64,000 nucleotides of DNA. It comes from Clusia tigrina. Taxonomy: Eukaryota > Arthropoda > Insecta > Diptera > Clusiidae. Location of the stretch: NCBI GenBank assembly GCA_920105625.2, contig CAKKTE020000052.1:1364001-1428000 (forward strand). Reading direction: 5' to 3'. The notes below the pieces were generated by a model, which saw only the letters and a program-made list of their open reading frames with translations, was not told the origin of the DNA and did no database searches. Below, one piece after another: positions 40,777 through 50,800 of this stretch. Every line of letters starts with the position of its first letter. The stretch's first letter is position 1. The translations under genes and the position numbers were made by a program.

Positions 40777-41096
40777 AATAAATTTATTTTCCAATCATAC
40801 ATGTATAAAAGTTAACATATTTTAAAAATACACTTAAAAATAACATACAGATATGATAAGTAAATACTACATTCTGTTGTTCGATACGAACAAGTGTCGA
40901 ATGCAGTTTCACTAATATAAATACAAAGTAAATAGAGGTAAGGTGTGGGGTCTTACAAATATTTATAATCATTAAACTTAAAAAAGGGTAGAAGGGTTTT
41001 ACAAATATTTATAAATTAAGAAAATTTGTTGAAAAAGATGTGATAATTAAAGGGTGACAATGCATATTAATTAATTTAAAAAGAATTATATAAAAA
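40777..41096 (-). other. LINE 3' untranslated region
   Basis: About 320 bp of AT-rich sequence between the ORF2 stop (41097-41099, TAA in sense) and the ATTC tail. It has no similarity to the satellite. A 62-codon ORF here has no recognisable features and is taken as chance. In this class of elements the 3' UTR is where the reverse transcriptase recognises its RNA; no hairpin was convincingly identified by eye. Confidence 0.8.
40783..40788 (-). promoter_or_regulatory. AATAAA polyadenylation-like hexamer near the LINE 3' end
   Basis: TTTATT on the plus strand reads AATAAA in sense, within GGAAAATAAATTTATTATTC, just upstream of the ATTC tail. The match is to the canonical polyadenylation signal, but in such AT-rich sequence it could be chance. 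Confidence 0.4.
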
Positions 41097-42668
41097 TTAT
41101 AAGGAAACAGTTAGAACGGTATCAATTACATTGAAATCCTTATTGAACAACCATGACTTCACTTTAGAAAAAAACACATTTTTGTTGCGCAAACAACGAA
41201 CACAATATGGTAAACTATTAAAGAGTCTGGGTGCCGTACATGTATAAAAGGAAAAATAATGATTCAAGTTGTGGGGCGGAATCTTGGCAAAATTTTGAGT
41301 ATTTACCCTCAAATTGTGACCAGAATTATTTCTTATTAATAAATAACCGGATCTAATAAAGAAAACTTTTAAGACTCTAAAAAAATAAAAATGTTTAATG
41401 GGTAAAATGTTTAAGTTTTTGAACAATGGAAAGCTACTTTCAAATCGTGTTTTGTTACAGATAGTTCGAACTACATGTTTTTGGGCGATAAGCAAAGAAT
41501 TAATTTTATAAGCATGTGTACCACCCCAACAAACTAACCCATACTGCAGTTTTGAGTGAAAAATACCATGATAGATACACAAAAGTAGTTTTGAGGAGCA
41601 GTACGGTTTAAGAAGATATACATGTCTAATAGCACCCATGAGGTACCTTTTCAGGGCGAATGTATGATCCACCCAGTTCATTTTCCAATCAAGAAGTAGC
41701 CCGAGATATTTAAATGATTTAACGCAGTCAATAGAAAAACATTTGCAAGAGCAATTATTAGAATCGTAAAATGTATTTGAATGACACGAATAATTACATA
41801 TATCTTTACAAATTAAGTATTTTTTACATCCTGCACTATGAAAGGTAAAATTGCCTAGACTTAAATCAACACCTCCTACACTGAAGTACATTATTTTGGT
41901 TTTATCACTCAAAATTAGTTTGTGTGATGAGAACCAATGCCTCAAAACTTCTAAATCGTGATTTATATCGCAATGTACCTTTAAAGCAGAATCATTGATA
42001 AAAGTACATGCCATATCGTCCGCAAAAGCTATCGTATTACTCAAAAAATGCTGATCAAAAATAGAGTTTATGTATATTAGAAAGAGAATAGGCCCCAAAA
42101 CAGAGCCCTGGGGAACCCCAATATCTATATTAACAAAACTGCTAAACACGTTATCTATTCTTACTCTTTGCTTTCTATTTGACAAATAAGATTGAAACCA
42201 ACAGTATATAGAACCTCTGAAACCACATCTCCATATTTTTTTTAATAATATTTCATGATCGACAGTATCAAAAGCTTTTGTAATGTCCACAAAGAGAGCT
42301 GCACAAACTTTTTTATTATTTAAACCACTGTAAATATTTGTGCAGAAATTTAAAAGTGCATCTTCAGTGGATAAACCCTCTCTAAAGCCATACTGACAAT
42401 TGTTAAAAAACTTATTTCTATTCAAGAACCGCAGCATTCTCGTTTTTACAGCCTTTTCAAAGATTTTTGAAAAAACCGACAACAATGAGATTGGTCTGTA
42501 GTTATTTAAAACAGATTTATCACCCTTTTTAAATAGTGGAATAACTACTGCTTTTTTAAGTTCTTCAGGGAATATACCAAATTTTATACTCGTGTTAAAG
42601 ACATTACAAAGGACATCAACAATATTAAACACAATTTTTTTAACAAACACGTTAGAAAAAAAAAACAT
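41097..42668 (-). pseudogene. LINE ORF2, reverse transcriptase segment (3' fragment after a frameshift)
   Basis: This 523-codon frame holds the RT of the LINE, which would copy the element's RNA at the nicked target. Visible blocks are NNYRPISLLSVFSKIFEKAV (residues 55-74), QYGFREGLST (92-101), FVDITKAFD (126-134; D128 of motif A), GVPQGSVLGP (184-193, motif B), FADD (215-218; catalytic D217 and D218, motif C), LSDKTKIMYF (253-262) and FKYLGLLLD (319-327). A Cys-rich insert with eight cysteines (C281-C315) separates the last two. About 180 further residues, with WGGTHAYKINSL and a C-terminal SWLFNK, resemble the usual post-RT region; no RNase H. The frame opens at an internal ATG created by the frameshift in a homopolymer at 42656-42665, so this is not a natural start. 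The catalytic triad is intact. Confidence 0.93.
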
Positions 42669-43152
42669 CAGAACATGAGCTAGAGTTTTTAAGAGACATT
42701 ACTATTTTATACAACTCAAATGATGTCAATGGTTCGAAAAAAAAACTACTTGGAAAGAACGGTTCATAATCTAAGCATTTGCAAACAAAATTGTTTACGC
42801 CTTCCTCAGAAATCACATCTCTACCTATTCTAGCGAAAAAATTATTGAACGCATTGGCTTTATCGAAAGTATCATATAAGGACATTCCTTCAACATATAC
42901 AAAATCGGTATTGTTATTATCTGTAGATTTATGTAATATATTATTAACCAACTGCCATTCTTTTTTAACATTACCTCTGATTTTATTAAATTCTTTAACG
43001 TAATAGTTAGTTTTACAAGTCGAGACTTCCAAAGAAATTTCCTTACAAAGCACCTTGTAACGAGATTTAACATTCAAGTTATTGGGATGTTTAAAACATT
43101 TCTTGAAAAGTTTATTTTTACTTTTAATTTTTTTCAATAGATCAGCAGACAT
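42652..43152 (-). pseudogene. LINE ORF2, linker between endonuclease and RT (middle fragment)
   Basis: A 166-codon frame continuous with the endonuclease frame (44136 and 43152 are the same phase) and separated from it by one TAG codon at 43153-43155. It starts with MSADLLKKIKSKNKLFKK, the basic segment that typically follows the endonuclease in CR1/Jockey-like ORF2 proteins, and includes KKEWQLVNNILHK and KANAFNNFFARIG, both typical of the stretch before the RT. It ends in a run of Phe codons at the 10-base homopolymer 42656-42665, after which the RT continues in another frame. It has no separate function; it is the middle third of a broken polyprotein. Confidence 0.9.
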
Positions 43153-44136
43153 CTAGGGTTTTAATTTTTTTAACTTGGAAACGCGATTTTTTAAAACTGA
43201 AGTACACGAGTTAACGTGATCAACTAAAATATTAAAAAACATATTAAATGACTTTGATGGATTTTGCTCGTAGTAAACATTATCCCAAGATTCAAATATT
43301 AGTTTATTATTCAATGATACAAAGTCAGTTTTATTGAATACATTTTCAAGCTGCAGAGGTGCTCTGCCCGGTAAAACAACATTTTCGAAACGTATACACG
43401 TCATGCAATGATCAGAAAAATTTAAATCAGCAACAGAGCTGCTTAAAGATATATTACTTGATTTATTTACTCGCACAAAAATGTGGTCAATACATGTAAT
43501 AGAGTTGTCTGTAATACGTGTGGGTGAATTAATGCACGATTCAAGACCATACGCCGAGAGCAAGAATAAATATTCATCAACCAGAGATGAATTCTGTAGA
43601 AGGTTTATGTTAATATCACCTAGCAGAATAACACTATTGGATTTAACATTTGACAAAAAGACATCCAAATCTCCGAAAAATATATCATTACTTAAAGTAT
43701 CGTGAAATCTATAGATACAAAAGAATGAGTATCTTAGGTTATCAATTAAACAAGAAATGTTCACCACATCAGAACTTTTGAAATTAAAAGAACAAAAATC
43801 ACATTTATATTCCTCCTTTACAAAAACAGCCACTCCTCCAGCTCCATAATCATTATTACAGTTTGTATAAGTTTTATATCCCGGAATATTATATAAAGAT
43901 GATTCAAAATCATAAATCCAAATTTCAGTTAAAAAAATGAAGACAGGCTTATCAACAAATGACTCAAGATGCAGTATGAAATTATCAAAATTTTTTCTTA
44001 AACTTCTTATATTTTGATGAATTACATAAAAACTATTTGTGTTGATTGGGTTAGATAAACTGTCATGAAAATTAAAATTTTTACAGAGCGCAAGTGGAAT
44101 ATTAAATAAATTTACATGAGGATCACAATTTTCCAT
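43153..44136 (-). pseudogene. LINE ORF2, APE-like endonuclease segment (5' fragment)
   Basis: This 327-codon frame holds the endonuclease that nicks the target DNA to prime reverse transcription. Family motifs appear in order: HQNIRSL (40-46, N42), LTEIW (69-73, catalytic E71), GAGGVAVFV (98-106), IYRF (141-144), ILLGDININLL (170-180, D174 and N176), SPTRITD (204-210), CIDHIF (215-220, D217 and H218) and SDH (241-243, D242 and H243). All expected catalytic positions are present. The chosen ATG at 44136 lies 34 bp after the ORF1 stop. The frame ends at TAG (43153-43155) right after KKLKP, where related proteins usually continue with Trp, so the stop looks like a TGG to TAG change. The fragment could still be translated as a free endonuclease, but without the RT it would not retrotranspose. 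Confidence 0.93.
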
Positions 44137-44170
44137 AATTCAGAGAATAGTAAAAACTAATAAAGATGAC
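44137..44170 (-). other. ORF1-ORF2 spacer of the LINE
   Basis: A 34-bp AT-rich spacer between the ORF1 TAA and the ORF2 ATG. No stop-start overlap or slippery site is visible, so ORF2 expression would need reinitiation or an internal entry, as is usual for two-ORF LINEs. Confidence 0.7.
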
Positions 44171-45403
44171 TTAAAATATTTTATTAAGATCCTCATATGA
44201 GTTAATTACCAAAGCATTGTCACCTTCCTTTTTGCGCATTAAAACTCTACCATTACTAACCCATAGATACTTAAAATTCTTATCTTTTTTTAATTTTTGG
44301 CATTCATTAAAAAGGGATCTGGTCCTAAAAGAAAGGGATTCATTAATAAAAATATTTGAAACTCGATCGCAGTTAAATAATCTGGTGTTTAAATTATTTC
44401 TGGACCTATACTTATTTTTCATAACTGATTTCTTACAAATACTAGATACAAATTTTACACATATAATATTTTGCCCCGTATCGGCAGATGCGGAAACCCT
44501 GGAGTTCTTTATTCGCTTTACGTAACAATCATCAATCTGCGTCTCAGTTACATTTACGTTCAAACCGTCATTGAAAATTTTCAGAGCACAATCAAGAGCA
44601 TTAGCGTTGCTAACAGATGGACCACCAACAATCTCTATACATTTATCCCTACTTTTTTGCTGTAGGAAGCTTACCTCTTCTTGAAGATTACTAACTTTCT
44701 CTTCAAGCATTCTCTTATCTTCTTGAAGAGTTTTTATTTGCGACCAACAATTAGCATTCATATTTTTTAAAGAGATTATTTCATTATAAACAACCTCCAA
44801 CGTAATTAGTTTTGGCGGCAAATCATTGTTATCGTTTTCGTTTTGCACCTCTTGTTGAACCTGCTGTGACCAGCTTCGTTGGACTTGCTGTAATGTTAGT
44901 TGTTGCTTTGACTGCTCAGGGCGGTGATGTTGTTGTTGAGAGTAAGCCAGCTGTGTATCCATTTTTGAGCCTTGCAGTGCTGTACATGCATTAGAATTAG
45001 TCGCCGTTGCTTCTAATATTGGTTGCTCAGCGGCAGGAGGGGAAAGCGAGGCAGCAGAAAAATTCGGCAGTGCTGTACATGCATTAGAATTAGTCGCCGT
45101 TGCTTCTAATGTTGGTTGCTCAGCGGCAGGAGGGGAAAGCGAGGCAGCAGAAAAATTCGGCGAAGATCGTAGAGACGATGGAGCCCGGGGCTGCGCTGTA
45201 GCGGTGGCAATCGGTGGAGAGCGAATAGACGAACGTCGCGCACTCAGACAGGCATTGCATTTAAACGACGAATTATTTTTTACCATAAATTCAATATCTT
45301 TTTCATGAATATTAACACAATTGCAATGAAAATATTCGTTGCAAAACATGCATTTAATTTTTGCCTGATGGCGTTCCACTTTTTGCTTGCATATACACGG
45401 CAT
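44171..45403 (-). CDS. LINE ORF1 protein with PHD finger, coiled coil and RNA-binding-type C-terminus
   Basis: A 410-codon open frame, intact. ORF1 proteins of LINEs coat the element RNA and help form the RNP. Residues 3-52 hold a C4HC3 PHD-type zinc finger (C3, C5, C18, C21, H26, C29, C49, C52). A Ser/Pro/Ala-rich region follows, with a 31-residue tandem duplication starting NFSAASLSPPAAEQP, then a Gln-rich stretch (YSQQQHHRPEQSKQQ) and a heptad-like coiled coil (IKTLQEDKRMLEEKVSNLQE). The rest, from IEIVGGP to IFINESLS and YLWVSNGRVLMRK, resembles the RRM plus C-terminal domain of insect LINE ORF1 proteins, a region related to the FP25-type C-terminal domain. I chose the ATG at 45403 because the frame stays open upstream for 44 codons, but the outer part of that lies in satellite beyond the LINE edge. 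Confidence 0.9.
   Translation of the reverse strand: MPCICKQKVERHQAKIKCMFCNEYFHCNCVNIHEKDIEFMVKNNSSFKCNACLSARRSSIRSPPIATATAQPRAPSSLRSSPNFSAASLSPPAAEQPTLEATATNSNACTALPNFSAASLSPPAAEQPILEATATNSNACTALQGSKMDTQLAYSQQQHHRPEQSKQQLTLQQVQRSWSQQVQQEVQNENDNNDLPPKLITLEVVYNEIISLKNMNANCWSQIKTLQEDKRMLEEKVSNLQEEVSFLQQKSRDKCIEIVGGPSVSNANALDCALKIFNDGLNVNVTETQIDDCYVKRIKNSRVSASADTGQNIICVKFVSSICKKSVMKNKYRSRNNLNTRLFNCDRVSNIFINESLSFRTRSLFNECQKLKKDKNFKYLWVSNGRVLMRKKEGDNALVINSYEDLNKIF
44974..45159 (-). repeat. Two-copy 93-bp in-frame tandem repeat in ORF1
   Basis: Plus-strand units 44974-45066 and 45067-45159 match except for one base seen (ATATTGG versus ATGTTGG). Being 93 bp, the duplication keeps the frame and doubles a 31-residue block (Thr in one copy, Ile in the other). 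It lies in the disordered region between the PHD finger and the coiled coil. The near identity shows the duplication is recent relative to the element. Confidence 0.92.
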
Positions 45404-45491
45404 ACTTTTTTGTTTATGTTGAAAAAAGGTGAGTTTTGTTAAACAAACTTGCAGAGAAAAACACAGTACGTATTGACCCCACGACGTTACG
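45404..45491 (-). other. LINE 5' leader (possibly truncated)
   Basis: Eighty-eight bases precede the ORF1 ATG and begin in sense with CGTAACGTCGTGGGGTCAAT. They are not satellite. Full-length CR1-type leaders are often longer, so truncation is possible, but a compact leader with an internal promoter cannot be ruled out. The first few bases next to the target duplication could be untemplated. Confidence 0.6.
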
Positions 45492-45498
45492 AACTTTG
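45492..45498 (+). repeat. Target site duplication, right copy (AACTTTG)
   Basis: AACTTTG followed by TTAGGTGTAGG continues the satellite exactly where the left arm stopped. Joining 40757 to 45499 gives GCAAACTTTGTTAGGTG, which occurs intact in uninterrupted monomers near 51370 and 56466. Confidence 0.85.
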
Positions 45499-47820
45499 TT
45501 AGGTGTAGGACGTACTGTATAGAAGTTAGGGCCATTTGAAGTCTTATCAGTGTTTGATTTGGGACTCAAGGGTAGCATAGCTTTGAGCGATAGCTTAAAT
45601 TGACAAGAGGCTCGAGTACTTCATTGTTACAAAATTTCAAGGTTTTATGACGCTCCAGTAAAAAGTTACAAGCATTTGTATGTTGCAAACTTTGATAAGT
45701 GTAGGACGTACCATATAGAAGTTAGGGCCATTTGAAGTTTTATCAGTGTTTGATTTGGGACTCAAGGGTAGCATAGCTTTGAGCGATAACTTAAATTGAC
45801 AAGAGGCTCGAGTACTTTATTGTTACAAAATTTCAAGGTTTTATGACTCTCCAGTAAAAAGTTACAAGCATTTGTATGTTGCAAACTTTGTTAGATGTAG
45901 GACGTACTGTATAGAAGTTAGGGCCATTTGAAGTTTTATCAGTGTTTGATTTGGGACTCAAGGGTAGCATAGCTTTGAGCCATAAATTAAATTGACAAGA
46001 GGCTCGAGTACTTTATTGTTACAAAATTTCAAGGTTTTATGACGCTCCAGTAAAAAGTTACAAGCATTTGTATGTTGCAAACTTTGATAGGTGTAGGACA
46101 TACCGTATAGAAGTTAGGGCCATTTGAAGTTTTATCAGTGTTTGATTTGGAACTCAAGGGTTGCATAGCTTTGAGCGATAGCCTAAATAGACAAGAGGCC
46201 CGAGTACTTTATTGTTACAAAATTTTAAGGTTTTATGACGCACCAGTAAAAAGTTACAAGCATTTGTATGTTGCAAACTTTGATAGGTATAGGACGTACC
46301 GTATAGAAGTTAGGGCCATTTGAAGTTTTATCAGTGTTTGATTTGGGACTCAAGGGTAGCATAGCTTTGAGCGATAGCTTAAATTGACAAGAGGCTCGAG
46401 TACTTTATTGTTACAAAATTTCAAGGTTTTAAGACGCTCCAGTAAAAAGGTACATGCATTTGTATGTTGCAAACTTTGTTAGGTGTAGGACGTACTGTAT
46501 AGAAGTTAGGGCCATTTGAAGTCTTATCAGGGTTTGATTTGGGACTCAAGGGTAGCATAGCTTTGAGCGATAGCTTAAATTGACAAGAGGCTCGAGTACT
46601 TCATTGTTACAAAATTTCAAGGTTTTATGACGCTCCAGTAAAAAGTTACAAGCATTTCTATGTTGCAAATTTTGATAAGTGTAGGACGTACCATATAGAA
46701 GTTAGGGCCATTTGAAGTTTTATCAGTGTTTGATTTGGGACTCAAGGGTAGCATAGCTTTGAGCGATAACTTAAATTGACAAGAGGCTCGAGTACTTTAT
46801 TGTTACAAAATTTCAAGGTTTTATGACTCTCCAGTAAAAAGTTACAAGCATTTGTATGTTGCAAACTTTGTTAGATGTAGGACGTACTGTATAGAAGTTA
46901 GGGCCATTTGAAGTTTTATCAGTGTTTGATTTGGGACTCAAGGGTAGCATAGCTTTGAGCGATAGCTTAAATTGACAAGAGGCTCGAGTACTTTATTGTT
47001 ACAAAATTTCAAGGTTTTATGACGCTCCAGTAAAAAGTTACAAGCATTTGTATGTTGCAAACTTTGATAGGTGTAGGACGTACCATATAGAAGTTAGGGC
47101 CATTTGAAGTTTTATCAGTGTTTGATTTGGGACTCAAGGGTAGCATAGCTTTGAGCGATAAATTAAATTGACAAGAGGCTCGAGTACTTTATTGTTACAA
47201 AATTTCAAGGTTTTATGACGCTCCAGTAAAAAGTTACAAGCATTTGTATGTTGCAAACTTTGATAGGTGTAGGACGTACCGTATAAAAGTTAGGGCCATT
47301 TGAAGTTTTATCATTGTCTGAAATGGGACTCAAGGGTAGCATAACTTTGAGCGATAACTTAAATTGACAAGAGGCTCGAGTACTTTATTGTTACAAAATT
47401 TCAAGGTTTTATGACGCTCCAGTAAAAAGTTACAAGCATTTGTATGTTGCAAACTTTGATAGGTGTAGGACATACCGTATAGAAGTTAGGGCCATTTGAA
47501 GTTTTATCAGTGTTTGATTTGGAACTCAAGGGTTGCATAGCTTTGAGCGATAGCCTAAATAGACAAGAGGCCCGAGTACTTTATTGTTACAAAATTTCAA
47601 GGTTTTATGACGCTCCAGTAAAAAGTTACAAGCTTTTGTATGTTGCAAACTTTGATAGGTATAGGACGTACCGTATAGAAGTTAGGGGCATTTGAAGTTT
47701 TATCAGTGTTTGATTTGGGACTCAAGGGTAGCATAGCTTTGAGCGATAGCTTAAATTGACAAGAGGCTCGAGTACTTTATTGTTACAAAATTTCAAGGTT
47801 TTAAGACGCTCCAGTAAAAA
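45499..47820 (+). repeat. Right-arm satellite block with a 1372-bp (7-monomer) repeat
   Basis: The GGGTTGCATAGC/AATAGACAAG monomer at 46138 recurs at 47510, an offset of seven monomers, and following markers (TCTTATCAGGGTTTG near 46524 and 47896; ACTTCATTG; CATTTCTATG) keep that offset. The block leads into the 5096-bp duplication. Confidence 0.8.
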
Positions 47821-50800
47821 GGTACATGCATTTGTATGTTGCAAACTTTGTTAGGTGTAGGACGTACTGTATAGAAGTTAGGGCCATTTGAAGTCTTATC
47901 AGGGTTTGATTTGGGACTCAAGGGTAGCATAGCTTTGAGCGATAATTTAAATTGACAAGAGGCTCGAGTACTTCATTGTTACAAAATTTCAAGGTTTTAT
48001 GACGCTCCAGTAAAAAGTTACAAGCATTTCTATGTTGCAAATTTTGATAAGTGTAGGACGTACCATATAGAAGTTAGGGCCATTTGAAGTTTTATCAGTG
48101 TTTGATTTGGGACTCAAGGGTAGCATAGCTTTGAGCGATAACTTAAATTGACAAGAGGCTCGAGTACTTTATTGGTACAAAATTTCAAGGTTTTATGACG
48201 CTCCAGTAAAAAGTTACAAGCATTTGTATGTTGCAAACTTTGGTAGGTGTAGGATGTACCGTATAGAAGTGAGGGCCATTTGAAGTTTTATCATTTTCTG
48301 AATTGGGACTCAAGGGTAGCATAGCTTTAAGCGATAACTTAAATTGACAAGAGGCTCGAGTACTTTATTGTTACAAAATTGCCAGGTTTTATGACGCTCC
48401 ACTAAAAAGTTACAAGCATTTGTATGTTGCAAACTTTGATAGGTGTAGGATGTACCGTATAGAAGTTAGGGCCATTTGAAGTTTTATCAGTGTTTGATTT
48501 GGGACTCAAGGGTAGCATAGCTTTGAGCGAAAGCTTAAATTGACAAGAGGCTCGAGTACTTTATTGTTACAAATTTTCAAGGTTTTATGACGCTCCAGTA
48601 AAAAGTTACAAGCATTTGTATGTTGCAAACTTTGTTAGGTGTAGGACGTACTGTATAGAAGTTAGGGCCATTTGAAGTTTTATCAGTGTTTGATTTGGGA
48701 CTCAAGGGTAGCATAGCTTTGAGCGATAGCTTAAATTGACAAGAGGCTCGAGTACTTTATTGTTACAAAATTTCAAGGTTTTATGACGCTCCAGTAAAAA
48801 GTTACAAGCATTTGTATGTTGCAAACTTTGATAGGTGTAGGACGTACCATATAGAAGTTAGGGCCATTTGAAGTTTTATCAGTGTTTGATTTGGGACTCA
48901 AGGGTAGCATAGCTTTGAGCGATAAATTAAATTGACAAGAGGCTCGAGTACTTTATTGTTACAAAATTTCAAGGTTTTATGACGCTCCAGTAAAAAGTTA
49001 CAAGCATTTGTATGTTGCAAACTTTGATAAATGTAGGTCGTACCGTATAGAAGTTAGGGCCATTTGAAGTTTTATCATTGTCTGAATTGGGACTCAGGGG
49101 TAGCATAGCTTTGAGAGATAACTTAAATTGACAAGAGGCTCGAGTACTTTATTGTTACAAAATTTCAAGGTTTTATGACGCTCCAGGAAAGAGTTACAAG
49201 CATTTATATGTGGCAAACTTTGATAGGTGTAGGACGTACCGTATTGAAGTAAGGGCCATTTGAAGCTTTATCAGTGTTTGATTTGGGACTCAAGGGTAGC
49301 ATAGCTTTGAGCGATAACTTAAATTGACAAGAGGATCGAGTACTTTATTGTTACAGAATTTCAAGTTTCTATGACGCTCCAGTAAAAAGTTACAAGCATT
49401 TGTATGTTGCAAACTTTGATAGGTGTAGGACGTACCGTATAGAAGTTATGGCCATTTGAAGTTTTATCAGTGTTTGATTTGGGACTGAAGGATAGCATAG
49501 CTTTGAGCGATAGCTTAAATTGACAAGAGGCTCGAGTACTTCATTGTTACAAAATTTCAAGGTTTTATGACGCTCCAGTAAAAAGTTACAAGCATTTCTA
49601 TGTTGCAAATTTTGATAAGTGTAGGACGTACTATATAGAAGTTAGGGCCATTTGAAGTTTTATCAGTGTTTGATTTGGGACTCAAGGGTAGCATAGCTTT
49701 GAGCGATAACTTAAATTGACAAGAGGCTCGAGTACTTTATTGGTACAAAATTTCAAGGTTTTATGACGCTCCAGTAAAAAGTTACAAGCATTTGTATGTT
49801 GCAAACTTTGATAGGTGTAGGATGTACCGTATAGAAGTGAGGGCCATTTGAAGTTTTATCATTTTCTGAATTGGGACTCAAGGGTAGCATAGCTTTAAGC
49901 GATAACTTAAATTGACAAGAGGCTCGAGTACTTTATTGTTACAAAATTGCCAGGTTTTATGACGCTCCACTAAAAAGTTACAAGCATTTGTATGTTGCAA
50001 ACTTTGATAGGTGTAGGATGTACCGTATAGAAGTTAGGGCCATTTGAAGTTTTATCAGTGTTTGATTTGGGACTCAAGGGTAGCATAGCTTTGAGCGATA
50101 GCTTAAATTGACAAGAGGCTCGAGTACTTTATTGTTACAAAATTTCAAGGTTTTATGACGCTCCAGTAAAAAGTTACAAGCATTTGTATGTTGCAAACTT
50201 TGATAGGTGTAGGACGTACCATATAGAAGTTAGGGCCATTAGAAGTTTTATCAGTGTTTGATTTGGGACTCAAGGGTAGCATAGCTTTGAGCGATAAATT
50301 AAATTGACAAGAGGCTCGAGTACTTTATTGTTACAAAATTTCAAGGTTTTATGACGCTCCAGTAAAAAGTTACAAGCATTTGTATGTTGCAAACTTTGAT
50401 AAATGTAGGTCGTACCGTATAGAAGTTAGGGCCATTTGAAGTTTTATCATTGTCTGAATTGGGACTCAGGGGTAGCATAGCTTTGAGAGATAACTTAAAT
50501 TGACAAGAGGCTCGAGTACTTTATTGTTACAAAATTTCAAGGTTTTATGACGCTCCAGGAAAGAGTTACAAGCATTTATATGTGGCAAACTTTGATAGGT
50601 GTAGGACGTACCGTATTGAAGTAAGGGCCATTTGAAGCTTTATCAGTGTTTGATTTGGGACTCAAGGGTAGCATAGCTTTGAGCGATAACTTAAATTGAC
50701 AAGAGGATCGAGTACTTTATTGTTACAGAATTTCAAGTTTCTATGACGCTCCAGTAAAAAGTTACAAGCATTTGTATGTTGCAAACTTTGATAGGTGTAG

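Larger units (their letters stand above)
40758..45491 (-). mobile_element. CR1-like non-LTR retrotransposon (LINE), nearly complete, ORF2 broken
   Basis: The element is 4734 bp and reads on the minus strand: short 5' leader, ORF1 (44171-45403), 34-bp spacer, ORF2 (41097-44136, broken), 3' UTR and a short-repeat tail. ORF2 has an APE-type endonuclease and a reverse transcriptase with a FADD box; I see no RNase H domain after the RT. ORF1 has a PHD finger instead of the CCHC knuckles of Jockey or I elements. These traits, with a non-poly(A) tail, fit the CR1 group as described in the literature; exact clade needs phylogeny. A 7-bp target duplication flanks it. The 5' leader is only 88 bp, so slight 5' truncation cannot be excluded. 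The element appears once in the window. Confidence 0.93.

Noticed and set aside
40784..40972. 62-codon minus-strand ORF in the LINE 3' UTR
   Set aside because: AT-rich chance frame downstream of the ORF2 stop, with no domain or family resemblance.
42779..43003. ORFs overlapping the LINE in other frames (42779-43003 +, 42825-43073 -, 43481-43705 +, 44217-44525 +, 44471-44665 +, 44812-44994 +)
   Set aside because: Shadows of ORF1 and ORF2 on the other strand or in another frame, with no recognisable motifs.
44171..44500. Baculovirus-derived gene, suggested by an FP25-like C-terminal domain in ORF1
   Set aside because: The domain sits in a LINE ORF1 behind a PHD finger and coiled coil and is followed by a LINE ORF2. 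Such domains are common in insect LINE ORF1 proteins, so no viral origin needs to be invoked.
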